NCBI RefSeq assembly: GCF_004359985.1 | Contig: NZ_SMRO01000002.1 | Location: 496,001 to 560,000 of the forward strand | From: Paraburkholderia flava | GTDB lineage: Bacteria; Pseudomonadota; Gammaproteobacteria; Burkholderiales; Burkholderiaceae | Direction: 5' to 3' | Length of the DNA: 64,000 nucleotides | Shown: positions 17,701-25,137 of the stretch, in pieces | How positions within the stretch are numbered: position 1 is the stretch's first letter | Layout: each line of letters starts with the position of its first letter | Program-made: the position numbers and the translations under genes | The notes under the pieces: generated by a model | Database searches by the model: none | What the model saw: the letters and a program-made list of their open reading frames with translations, nothing else | Told to the model about the DNA's origin: nothing

Positions 17701-18349
17701 AATTCGGATCATCACCTGAAAACCCAAGGAGGCAGAGCTCATTCTCGATAAATATCTGCCGTGCGAGATTGACGAAAGCCGCATGTTTGACCGGGTACGT
17801 CCGATAGTCTTCTTCCGCGAATATCAGTGGCCCGACATCTCCGATCGAGCCATGCAATTTCACGATGCGTGGAGGTCGCGCGCGCGGAAGGTCCGCTTCT
17901 GTACGGACAACATCGTATGTTGCATCTACCGAATCCTCCAATGCGCGCTCAAGAAGAGTATCCCAGTTGGTAGTTAGAATGTCAGACCACGGGAATTCCA
18001 GAAGGTCAGTGTGTAAATGACCAGGTAACCATGCTCGATCTGGGAAGCGTGTACGGATAAAGTCATCCATTGTCGCTTGTCCGAGATATGTCCGATATTC
18101 CTCAGCGATTCTCAATGGATTTTGAGGTGCCTGGTGTGTCGCACCAGGGTAGAGCTGTTTGACGAGATCGCTGGCGAGATCGGACCAAAGCGGCGGTGCG
18201 GGCGTATCTACGCCGGGACGGATCGCATTCTTGGTAAAACCGGCGCCTACCAGAACCGCGGCACCTCGAATGGAGCCATTGCGCCATAGTGCGCGGGCAA
18301 ATTGTTGTAGAGCCGGATAGTCCGGCAGTTGTGCAGGATCGTCAGTCAT
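14708..18349 (-). CDS. Large SIR2-domain protein, probable anti-phage NADase
   Basis: The 1213-residue protein has an N-terminal SIR2-like domain. The motifs are GAGF at 35-38, TTNWD at 126-130, KLHGS at 164-168 and GFSGDDPNF at 209-217, in the order seen in bacterial SIR2_2 proteins; N128 and H166 are the expected NAD-handling residues. The remaining roughly 900 residues are a mostly helical, non-membrane region that could serve as a sensor, as in the defence-associated sirtuins (DSR) that deplete NAD on phage infection. The start at 18,349 (MTDDPAQL) is preferred over the open frame to 18,436, which runs into an unrelated remnant. The gene stands alone, divergent from a membrane-protein gene and near an integrase module, which fits a defence island. 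Confidence 0.7.
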   Translation of the reverse strand: MTDDPAQLPDYPALQQFARALWRNGSIRGAAVLVGAGFTKNAIRPGVDTPAPPLWSDLASDLVKQLYPGATHQAPQNPLRIAEEYRTYLGQATMDDFIRTRFPDRAWLPGHLHTDLLEFPWSDILTTNWDTLLERALEDSVDATYDVVRTEADLPRARPPRIVKLHGSIGDVGPLIFAEEDYRTYPVKHAAFVNLARQIFIENELCLLGFSGDDPNFLQWAGWVRDQLGGNARRIYLVGVLDLSPPRRKFLESHNIAPIDFAPIVSMIPTGERHATATRLFFDALKAAKPDPLHEWPLTPSNLYPLQSSGPDAHQRAFKDDAFAAELLDRTTSILKIDRERYPGWLVCPRSLRRSLQFDGNEAWLLRPAVLSRLNYSRRAEILYELLWRRATGFHPLPKQLTDAVTELLESAATEIEPDHSAYFAVALMRDARLSNDDDALNRWGKFLETEISTDDSIKMEAQYQRLLRARDRLDLHALSRDLAALDSADPIWQIRRAALHTEIGHYVEATKLIREAALSLDKRHRLDRSSLWIKARLGWADWLSRALDAANFKRRSDATRPREFKDLMIDPSKEIEYIENQAQEIESKQRKSDMEVVPLFDPGHYRDSSGEDLGNALTVLYELDQLIEIVGLPVRINHVGICNEAVLSSVRISHQQTVDWYIWLLRALHSHFDESFDRYFGRVAIAQLSPEVCDSLISIVKKAIAYWVDLIKTSQSPEHRDDLMHAGDQLRLHLTVLSRLTVRMSEDEAQRTFEYALELAKDSLIWHHWLLEALGQLANYALEAMSKERQSKLALASMLFPLSVEKGVEKRFWPSLVQTTWGTVPHRAKDDGRWQHRVGQLIQEAWKGKAAREEAILRLTYLATHQALTTEEKSAFGDALWSDMDEQEDALPIATGLLISTIAQLPSPNGIDTISRVRTRLFGADLQTILALPKPFDSRALADKQSHLISLLHARQIDLTLDGDQAARLFDQLVGWIPMKADANDLFGSAMTNDFTERMQSHAGDVLEKVVMPAMIDIDRTEQRARALLGFVSGTKAWHGLAGLPHFLVTAHGIGDEVTTMVRRGLIGTLHQRVGNATATLMCWATLARDQALPVLPRILIEQLTSAIEMRHQHGLHALLNTARLLLKDGVIENAYAVRLMAAIADLLIETQYAGVDITSRRAVSISLVRVACVKLAMELRLHVDDDGTLREWIDAANCDPLPEVRFSLAQI

Positions 18350-18417
18350 GGTCGCCCCGATTTTTTTGATTGATCGCACCTTGGTATGACCAAGTATACG
18401 TGATGGCAACGCCTGCG

Positions 18418-18545
18418 CTATTGCCCTCCCGGACACGGGAACACGTGCTCTTCCTGCGTCAAGCGCAATGTCCGTTTTCGCACGATTTCGATTACATAAA
18501 CCGGTGTCGAGGCGAATTGCTTGCCGTATGGCACAGCTGTCTGCC
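18418..18545 (-). pseudogene. C-terminal remnant of an unidentified gene (copy 2)
   Basis: A short minus-strand frame, bounded upstream by a TGA and ended by TAG at 18,418-18,420, encodes KQFASTPVYVIEIVRKRT then LRLTQEEHVFPCPGG. It is clearly related to the remnant at 9,050-9,237 at both DNA and protein level. It overlaps the upstream extension of the SIR2 gene in another frame, supporting the shorter SIR2 start. Confidence 0.5.
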
Positions 18546-18823
18546 GAGGGTCACCGTATCGGCGGGTTCATGCGCTACGTCCCGTTGTTCGACGTGAGAT
18601 AACGGGCACTTATCTCACACGTCATACGGGGCAAACACGATCTTTCAATAATCGGGAGGCGCAAGGCTACACGAATATCCTTCGCAGAGTATTTGATGCA
18701 TTTTGCGTAAAGTTGGCGGTAAACGGCGTTCATGCCTCAATTTTTTGAGGGAATTGTCGATATCCAAGGTTTGAGTTGGCGGATTGATTTGATAATTTGC
18801 CTAAACGACAAAGGGGTATGCGA

Positions 18824-19687
18824 ATGTGGGAGCAGTTGCTAGACACCTTGGGTAACTCGCACTTTGAGGCGTATGTGGCCGGTCCTGCACTTGGGGTCAT
18901 ATTTGGAGTAATTTTCAATGCCCTGGGGAAACCGCCCGGACCGGATGAAGCGAATAGATCGCCTGACGATGTTAGGCAGGATATCAAAGAGAAGCGTCAG
19001 AGTCGCTCCGGAACCAGAGACGTTCATCACCACCACCATCACCACTACGACCGGTCGTCAGGAGATGACGGGGCGGCGCCAATTGTCATCGTCGGTCTGA
19101 TAATGGTGGTCGCGCTGTTCCTTTTTGCCTTGTACCTCCCACAGATCGCGGGTAGTTTGTATTTCTTCAACACTACCGTTGCGATGTGTTGCATTACGGC
19201 AGCCGTTCTGGCGTTGTTGACCGGACGGTTTAATACATCGGAATGGTGGCTACACGCTATTTTTCCGGCAGCCATTTCCCTCGGATGCTTCTGGCTCACC
19301 GTAAGGGCACGGAATGAGATCAGTTCTGATGTGATTGCTTATGCTCAAAGTCTTATCGCAAATGAGCCGATGAATATCGGCGTCGTTCTCAGTGCTGCCT
19401 TCAAGTTCTTCAAATCGTTAGGAAACGATTACACGCAATGGCTCATGTTCGACATGGTCGCGTTCATATGCATTATCGTCTGTGGGGTGATGGCTCTTCT
19501 CCGGTTTGTGTACTACATATCACTATCGAATGCTCGTGAAAGCAGTCGCGGTCTGTGGGCCGCCTTGGCACTTCAAACCGAGCGATTTAGTGGAACGGGT
19601 AGCGTAGTGTTTGTGCTCATCCTGTTCGCATTGGGGACATCTCTTGCCACGGGGCAGGTCTATCAGTGGACTCACCCGACTGTCTGA
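18824..19687 (+). CDS. Membrane protein with natural poly-histidine run
   Basis: The 287-residue protein has an N-terminal hydrophobic segment (YVAGPALGVIFGVIFNAL), then a charged linker containing seven consecutive histidines after GTRDV. About five transmembrane segments follow, including VIVGLIMVVALFLFALYLP, AMCCITAAVLALLTG and VFVLILFALGTSLATG. The ribosome binding site AAAGGGG at 18,809 favours ATG 18,824; ATG at 18,818 is the alternative. It is divergent from the SIR2 gene and converges on the helicase gene. No family was recognised. The histidine-rich linker could bind metal or simply be low-complexity. Confidence 0.65.
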   Translation: MWEQLLDTLGNSHFEAYVAGPALGVIFGVIFNALGKPPGPDEANRSPDDVRQDIKEKRQSRSGTRDVHHHHHHHYDRSSGDDGAAPIVIVGLIMVVALFLFALYLPQIAGSLYFFNTTVAMCCITAAVLALLTGRFNTSEWWLHAIFPAAISLGCFWLTVRARNEISSDVIAYAQSLIANEPMNIGVVLSAAFKFFKSLGNDYTQWLMFDMVAFICIIVCGVMALLRFVYYISLSNARESSRGLWAALALQTERFSGTGSVVFVLILFALGTSLATGQVYQWTHPTV

Positions 19688-19756
19688 TATTCACTCACCT
19701 TTATGCAAACGTGCGCCGATAGCGGTACCAAAGAAGTGACCGCACTCGACATCTAC

Positions 19757-21550
19757 TCAGACCTGTCGAAGCGGTTTGCCATGCGAGTCGGCTCTTTCAA
19801 TAGGATCGCTGTGTGGTGCCGCGATCAGCGCTTCGAGCACGCTTTTGGTCAGAAACCGTGATGGCTCATCGAACCGCTGTCTGGATGGTGCGTGGTGGAA
19901 TGGCGCGTTAAACAGATGGACCTGATCACGTGCACGGGTGACAGCGACGTAGAACAGTCGTTGCTCTTCCGCAATGTCGCCGCGCCGTATCTCTCGATAG
20001 AAGGGGATGGACCCGTCTGTCACACCGAGTAGCACAACGTGATCCCACTCGTCACCTTTCGCGCCGTGGATGGTCGACGTGACAATCTTTGCCTGCTGTG
20101 AGAGCGTCGTGACGTGTTCGCGAAAATCCTGCACGGTCCGAAACTGTCTGCTGATTGCCTGCCAGCGGTTGAGTTCCGCAGCAAGATTTGCCGGAGGATT
20201 GCCGACGGACCCCACTAGACGCAGATAGATGCGCACGGCCGTCATGTAGCGGCCCTCGCGTGACGGGATGCGTGCCGCTTTCACGAGCCGACGCAAACAG
20301 TCGAGAATCACAGAGCGCTTCGGCAGGGCACCAACAATCCGGCAGAGATGGTGAGTCCGCCAGCCGCGCTGCGGCTTCTTCCCGGCTTTTGCAGTGGCAA
20401 CGCATTTCTGCAGCAGCGACAGCATGTCGAGAACCTTGAACACGTGCATGTACTGTCGCAGGCTGAACCCTGAATCCGTCTCATAACCGGCTGCGAGCAG
20501 AGCCTGTTCGACAAGACGGAGCTGCGCTTTAGTGCGACCGAGAATCGCGATGCGATCGGGCTGGGTTCCTTGAGCGACGAGATCACCAACGAGATCGACA
20601 ATTGCATCTTCCTGCGCGATCGCAGAGGAGCAATGTACTAGTGACGGTGTGACACCGCGACGGCTACCGAATACGCGACCCCCACCTTTACTTAGAACTG
20701 CGTTGGCGAGCGCTGCGGTTTCGTGTGTGAGCCGGAACGAGCGGGTCAGTCCCATTGTCACGGCGTCACTGATCACTCTGCGGAAATCTTCCAGTTTCCC
20801 ACCGATGAATCCGTACACGGCCTGCTTTGGGTCGCCGAACACCATGACATTGGGAATCCGTTCAGCAAGTGCAGCAAGAAGGTACGCCTGCTCGACGCTC
20901 ATATCCTGTCCTTCATCGACGAGCACATGCAGATACGGCAGCGAGGCAGTTTCGAGAGCGGTATGCGCCCGTCGCAGCATTGCGGGATAGTCGATGCCGC
21001 CGTTACGCTCGACGGTTCTTTCGTACGCAAGGCGAATCGTGCGCAGTTCCGCCAGCACAGTCGCATAGCCCGAGAACCCCGAGTCCTCATCGCGAACTAG
21101 GCGAGCAGCCAGCTCATCGCTGCCGTTGCACCACTGGATGAATTCAGCAAGACGCACTGCTTCGTACGGCGACGAGAGGTCAATACCGGTCTTCTGCTTC
21201 ACAAAACGACGAGCCTTCGGGCACCGCTTTATCGATTCTCTCAGCAGGTCGGCGCTCCGCTTCGGCGTAAGTAGCACCGGCAATCGCGATGCCGCGCTGC
21301 GTACGAGCGCCAAACCGAAGGCGTGAAAGGTCTTCGCCGTGACGTCAGCGGGAAGGCGTTTCTTCAGCACGGTGACAGCCCGTTCCGAAAAGCTGAGAAC
21401 GAGAATGTGTTCGGGGAGCACACCGAGATCGAGCTGACGACGAACCCGCGCGTCGAGTGTCCGCGTCTTGCCGCTACCGGCACAGGCGACGACGACAACG
21501 CGCTCTTCCGTCGTATTGATGATCTTTAATTGCTCAGCGCTGTGCGACAT
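19757..21550 (-). CDS. UvrD/Rep-like superfamily 1 helicase
   Basis: The 597-residue protein carries the full set of superfamily 1A helicase motifs in order. Walker A is ACAGSGKT (22-29), motif Ia LSFSERAV, motif II LVDEGQDMS, motif III GDPKQAVYGF, motif IV around LTRSFRLTHE, motif V STIHGAKGDEWDHVV and motif VI RLFYVAVTRARDQVHL. It is shorter than UvrD or Rep (about 670-720 residues), with reduced 1B and 2B insertions. It therefore probably acts as a specialised accessory or defence helicase rather than the housekeeping copy. No GajA-type nuclease or other partner lies beside it. It converges on the histidine-rich membrane gene. Confidence 0.88.
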   Translation of the reverse strand: MSHSAEQLKIINTTEERVVVVACAGSGKTRTLDARVRRQLDLGVLPEHILVLSFSERAVTVLKKRLPADVTAKTFHAFGLALVRSAASRLPVLLTPKRSADLLRESIKRCPKARRFVKQKTGIDLSSPYEAVRLAEFIQWCNGSDELAARLVRDEDSGFSGYATVLAELRTIRLAYERTVERNGGIDYPAMLRRAHTALETASLPYLHVLVDEGQDMSVEQAYLLAALAERIPNVMVFGDPKQAVYGFIGGKLEDFRRVISDAVTMGLTRSFRLTHETAALANAVLSKGGGRVFGSRRGVTPSLVHCSSAIAQEDAIVDLVGDLVAQGTQPDRIAILGRTKAQLRLVEQALLAAGYETDSGFSLRQYMHVFKVLDMLSLLQKCVATAKAGKKPQRGWRTHHLCRIVGALPKRSVILDCLRRLVKAARIPSREGRYMTAVRIYLRLVGSVGNPPANLAAELNRWQAISRQFRTVQDFREHVTTLSQQAKIVTSTIHGAKGDEWDHVVLLGVTDGSIPFYREIRRGDIAEEQRLFYVAVTRARDQVHLFNAPFHHAPSRQRFDEPSRFLTKSVLEALIAAPHSDPIERADSHGKPLRQV

Positions 21551-21798
21551 ATCTTTTGCAGTTGATTATCCGTTGGTGTTTGTGACACGTGACAGCGTGA
21601 CATGCATTTCGAGGCTGCTTGTCGGAATGGGTTGTTTATTTTCCGATCAGGAATCGGGCTTGAAAGCAGCAAATAAATGCGGAAATACGCTATACGTGTC
21701 GATGAAAATTAGTTGGTGAGTAGCCTGGAAATTTTGATAAAGGAGGGAAACATTCGGGGGATATATCATTGGTTGCGCTGTCTTGTCCTGTCTCGTTG
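21551..21798. other. AT-rich intergenic region
   Basis: This 248-bp AT-rich stretch separates the helicase start from the end of the Rep-like gene. It must contain the helicase promoter. No gene or clear repeat is visible. Confidence 0.5.
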
Positions 21799-22668
21799 TC
21801 ACAACGTCACGTCGTTGATGAACGGCGAATTATCGATACGAGTGATGAGGTCGTCGATGACAGGATTTTCGCGCCAGAGGTTCTGCAGCACGATCGCGTC
21901 GCCGTGACGGTAATGGTCCAGAATGCGATTGGCACGCTTTCTTAACGCCTCCTTCGAGACGTCCGTGTTCTCCGGCGCAAGCCGGTATCCGAGGTCGAGT
22001 TTCTTCGGCAAACGGAACAGTCGAAGATGCTCGCGCCAGAATGCCTGATGGTCGAAGCCGATGCAGTCAGGCAGACTGAGCAGACCGTATTGCGCCAGCG
22101 TCTCGGCACCCTGCAACCGGTACTCGAGGTGGCAGCACGGCAGGGGAAGTTGATGCGCAGGCCACAGGTCGCTGACCCGATCCGCGTACATGGCGACAAT
22201 GGTTCCGTTCTTCGAGCCGTCGACTGAAGAGCGGCGGGCGAAGTATGCGGTGCCTTCCTCAAACACCACGGGTTGCCGCATATACGGCACGTGCAAGCGT
22301 TCGAGTACGAAGTCGTAGATGACTTGCGCTGCCGAGCGGTGATTTGCCAGCCAGTCCAGTGCGACTTCAGCGTAACGGACGGTAGTGCGACGACGCGGGC
22401 CGAGTGCGCGCTGCAGTTCGATCAGTGCCTGGCGACTGGGTTGAAAAATCTTGATTTCCGTTTGCCAGACGGGGTGAAATGCGAGCGAATAGTCGTCCTT
22501 TACCTCAAGCTTGCGGCAGTGCTGCTGAATCGCATCCACCGGAATGTCCGGAGCAGGATGATCGGTCCAGATAGTGAGGCGGTCGAATCCCATGACGGTG
22601 CGCTCGATAGCATCGAGCGTGCGACGAATGTCGACCGGTCTCTTGGTGTGCGGTTTCGATTTGTTCAT
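21799..22668 (-). CDS. Rep-like protein of an integrative element
   Basis: The 289-residue soluble protein resembles phage or plasmid replication initiators of the Rep_trans/RstA kind. It has an early region MGFDRLTIWTDHP, a strand-rich middle with VRYAEVALDW, then YFARRSSVDGSKNGTIVAMY and LPCCHLEYRLQGAETL, the latter recalling the RVE-type strand of rolling-circle initiators. A catalytic tyrosine cannot be assigned with confidence. It belongs to a same-strand set with the DUF927, AlpA and integrase genes, the usual mobility and replication end of a satellite-like genomic island. The start is ATG 22,666-22,668. Confidence 0.5.
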   Translation of the reverse strand: MNKSKPHTKRPVDIRRTLDAIERTVMGFDRLTIWTDHPAPDIPVDAIQQHCRKLEVKDDYSLAFHPVWQTEIKIFQPSRQALIELQRALGPRRRTTVRYAEVALDWLANHRSAAQVIYDFVLERLHVPYMRQPVVFEEGTAYFARRSSVDGSKNGTIVAMYADRVSDLWPAHQLPLPCCHLEYRLQGAETLAQYGLLSLPDCIGFDHQAFWREHLRLFRLPKKLDLGYRLAPENTDVSKEALRKRANRILDHYRHGDAIVLQNLWRENPVIDDLITRIDNSPFINDVTL

Positions 22669-22781
22669 TTTTCGTTACATGACTGGGCCGCATCGGCGAT
22701 GTGTTCGTAGCACGTCGCCGATGCGGTACCGATAGGTGCGAGTCGGAAGCACGAACAATCTGTGATCGCTCGCGCAGGTGC

Positions 22782-24404
22782 CTACAGACCGCGCAGAATC
22801 GCAGTGTCAACGGCGTAGAAACGCGTCCGGCTACCGTCATCAATGCGCACCAGGTATTGCCAGCCGTGGTGATTCGTCACAAGCAGTTTGCGTTTATGAA
22901 GCGCCTCGAGTACGAGTGCCTTGTCGTGATTGCAGACAACGGTCGAGTCGAAGATCGCAGGGGCGATCAACAGCAGTTCGCGACCACAGATGGTTTCGAA
23001 GCGCACCCCACGGCCATCGGATTTCGTCAACTGATTCGGAGCGTCCGGGCTAGCTAACATCTTTACCGCTTCGACGACGTGGCCTTCGAACGCGATCTCG
23101 CGCTGTTTACGATGATCGGTCCAGTGCGACACGCACGCGTCCATGATCGCGTGGGCTGCATCGCTGGTCCAGGGAGTGATCTTCAACTCGCGTCCGCACG
23201 TGAGTGCAAAGCGCAAAAGAGAGAACGACTGAGCGACGGCGGACGCCGCGTCAGCGTTTGGCGGGACCTCCGTGATGCCCTGGTAGCGCTCAAAAAATTT
23301 CGGGAGCCTCGTTTCGGCGTTGCGGATGATTGCGTCTTGATTGCGAAGCACGGCTTCGATGTACGCCTCCGCTGCGCTCGCATGGAAACGCGCGGTCGTG
23401 TTCGAGGACGTCTGAGTGGTTTCATTCTGACCATTCGGACCGTGTGCGCCGAGGTGAATCTCGATGCACCCGGGCGGCGGCACGGGCGATGCGAGATTGC
23501 CGGGCAAGTCGGCCTCCGTTGCGAGGATCAGTTTGACGGGCGCGCTCGTGCGACCGGTCCTGCTGCCGCGACGGTTACCGATCGTCCGGGCTTCGAGCAC
23601 CACCCGCGCGTGCGCGAATGCTTCACTGCGCGAGTTCACTTTCGTGAACTCGACGAGCACGCCTTCGGTGTCCTTGCCAGGCGCGTACGGAGCGGTGGGC
23701 ATGGTACCGAACGCGGATTCGGCAAGCGTGATGAGGCGTTCGACTTCCTGGGGCGACGCTCCGGAGGCAACGATCACCATGCGATTGCAGCCGAGCAGAT
23801 GCACCAAGGGGCTCGCGAGATGGGCCGCCATCAGAATGGCAGTGCCCGGCGAGCGGTCCACCGCCAGTGCTTCGATCAGCTTGCCGATGTCACCGCCCTC
23901 CAGCGGTGCGGGGATCGGGCCGTCAGCGTAAACGGCGATCGGTCCCGAACACGAAAGGACAGTGTCGCGATGGCGGTAAGCCGTGCCGGTGTCGCAGCCG
24001 TGGAACCAGCCATGTGGTGCGCCGTACAGGCCGCTAGCGGACGGTGTTTCCTTGACAAAAGCGGCCACCGTCGAGTCGTCGGAAACAGCAGAGGCCGGGA
24101 CGCCCGCCTTGATCAGTGCGACGCGTGTGTGTTTGATCGATGTGCACGCATACACCGGCACTAGGCGGCGAACACGACGGCCCGCCCCGTCTTCGAATTC
24201 GACGACGAAATGCGGGTCGCGGCCGTTCGGCTTGTACGCGGTCGCGACGATTTGAACCTTTGAGAGTGACGAGTGCTGATCTGTACTGTCGCCCTCAGGT
24301 TTTGCAACACCACGGTCATCCCCTGGAGTCAATTCGCTGACCGACTCCGGGAGGGGAGTTATCGGTTCAGCGTCGATCGATTCGATATTGAACTGATCAG
24401 CCAT
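22782..24404 (-). CDS. DUF927-like island protein with degenerate P-loop
   Basis: The 540-residue protein matches the general layout of DUF927 proteins, helicase-like replication proteins of genomic islands. The layout includes VPVYACTSIKHTRVALIKAG, GLYGAPHGWFHG and a winged-helix-like C-terminus (VLEALHKRKLLVTNHHGWQY). At the position where family members have a Walker A loop (GxSxxGKT), this one has MVIVASGASPQEVERLIT, so the ATP-binding lysine is gone. The segment VKLILATEADLP may be a Walker B remnant. It is the second gene of a same-strand unit: its start overlaps the AlpA gene end by eight bases. Confidence 0.6.
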   Translation of the reverse strand: MADQFNIESIDAEPITPLPESVSELTPGDDRGVAKPEGDSTDQHSSLSKVQIVATAYKPNGRDPHFVVEFEDGAGRRVRRLVPVYACTSIKHTRVALIKAGVPASAVSDDSTVAAFVKETPSASGLYGAPHGWFHGCDTGTAYRHRDTVLSCSGPIAVYADGPIPAPLEGGDIGKLIEALAVDRSPGTAILMAAHLASPLVHLLGCNRMVIVASGASPQEVERLITLAESAFGTMPTAPYAPGKDTEGVLVEFTKVNSRSEAFAHARVVLEARTIGNRRGSRTGRTSAPVKLILATEADLPGNLASPVPPPGCIEIHLGAHGPNGQNETTQTSSNTTARFHASAAEAYIEAVLRNQDAIIRNAETRLPKFFERYQGITEVPPNADAASAVAQSFSLLRFALTCGRELKITPWTSDAAHAIMDACVSHWTDHRKQREIAFEGHVVEAVKMLASPDAPNQLTKSDGRGVRFETICGRELLLIAPAIFDSTVVCNHDKALVLEALHKRKLLVTNHHGWQYLVRIDDGSRTRFYAVDTAILRGL

Positions 24405-24774
24405 CGTGTGCCTCCAGCGAATCCAGGAACTGCTGAATGGCGGAAAGGCGCCACCCGCGGATTCGTGCGGTGATGCGAAGCGGCGCTGGGAATTCTCCCT
24501 CGCGGACCATCGTCAAAAGCAGAGTTCGTCCGATGCCAACCATCGCAAGGACCTCCGGCAGCCGGAGAATGCGGTCGGGGACGCTTGCGCCAGTCATGAC
24601 GCGCGTCTGGAACTGCGGCTGTTGGAGAGGCGTCGCGATGTTGTCGGACGTTTGACGCCCGAACGACTTGCTGCGTCGCGCAGCGCGGTTCGGGAGCGTG
24701 TGTGGTTGCGTCTCTTGCTGCGGCGGCGCTGCGGCCAACTGCATTGCAAGTTCGGCGGATTTCTTCAAGTTCAT
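24397..24774 (-). CDS. AlpA-family regulator/excisionase-like protein
   Basis: The 125-residue protein ends in an AlpA-type MerR-like DNA-binding domain: DRILRLPEVLAMVGIGRTLL then MVREGEFPAPLRI and GWRLSAIQQFLDSLE. In P4-like islands such proteins activate integrase or act as excisionases. The N-terminal 60 residues are Gln/Pro/Arg-rich and probably disordered. Start 24,774 (MNLKKSAELA) is preferred over the longer frame to 24,861. The last eight bases overlap the DUF927 gene, so the two are coupled. Confidence 0.85.
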   Translation of the reverse strand: MNLKKSAELAMQLAAAPPQQETQPHTLPNRAARRSKSFGRQTSDNIATPLQQPQFQTRVMTGASVPDRILRLPEVLAMVGIGRTLLLTMVREGEFPAPLRITARIRGWRLSAIQQFLDSLEAHDG

Positions 24775-25019
24775 ACGTCTCGCCAGTTCAAAGTTAAAAC
24801 TGGCTCGACAAAGGGCGCGGGCGAACTTCACGGACCTACGCCACGAATGGCGAGACCGCAACCCCGGCGCTCTGAGCGAGCCACCAGAATGCTGTCATTT
24901 CGGTCGTAAAGTTTCTGAATGCCGCTGTGGGCTCCGAATCGCTGCCTATTCGATCCGGCCGTCCGGGCTAGTTACGGACGAGGGGTATGGAGCGAACTCG
25001 ACACTAAGCCGCCGAACTC

Positions 25020-25049
25020 GTTTTAGGCATCAATCACAATGCCTAAAAC
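25020..25049. terminator. Hairpin with T-rich 3' side (plus-strand orientation)
   Basis: GTTTTAGGCAT pairs perfectly with ATGCCTAAAAC around an eight-base loop and is followed by CTTTTGATTTT on the plus strand. It lies between the integrase end and the AlpA start, both on the minus strand. It could therefore terminate stray plus-strand transcription, or regulate rather than terminate. Confidence 0.5.
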
Positions 25050-25137
25050 TTTTGATTTTGTCAATGCGCCGGAACGGTCCAGTTGTATTGCACCGACGGC
25101 TGAACGCGTCATCCTCCGAAATGGTGCGGTTGGGCTG

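Noticed and set aside
19024..19047. Poly-histidine as a cloning tag or contamination
   Set aside because: It lies inside a long natural membrane protein with mixed His codons and AT-rich flanks, with no vector sequence around it.
23079..24164. 361-codon plus-strand open frame
   Set aside because: It lies opposite the DUF927-like gene, is extremely Arg/Gly-rich with no domain, and reflects GC-rich third-codon bias.
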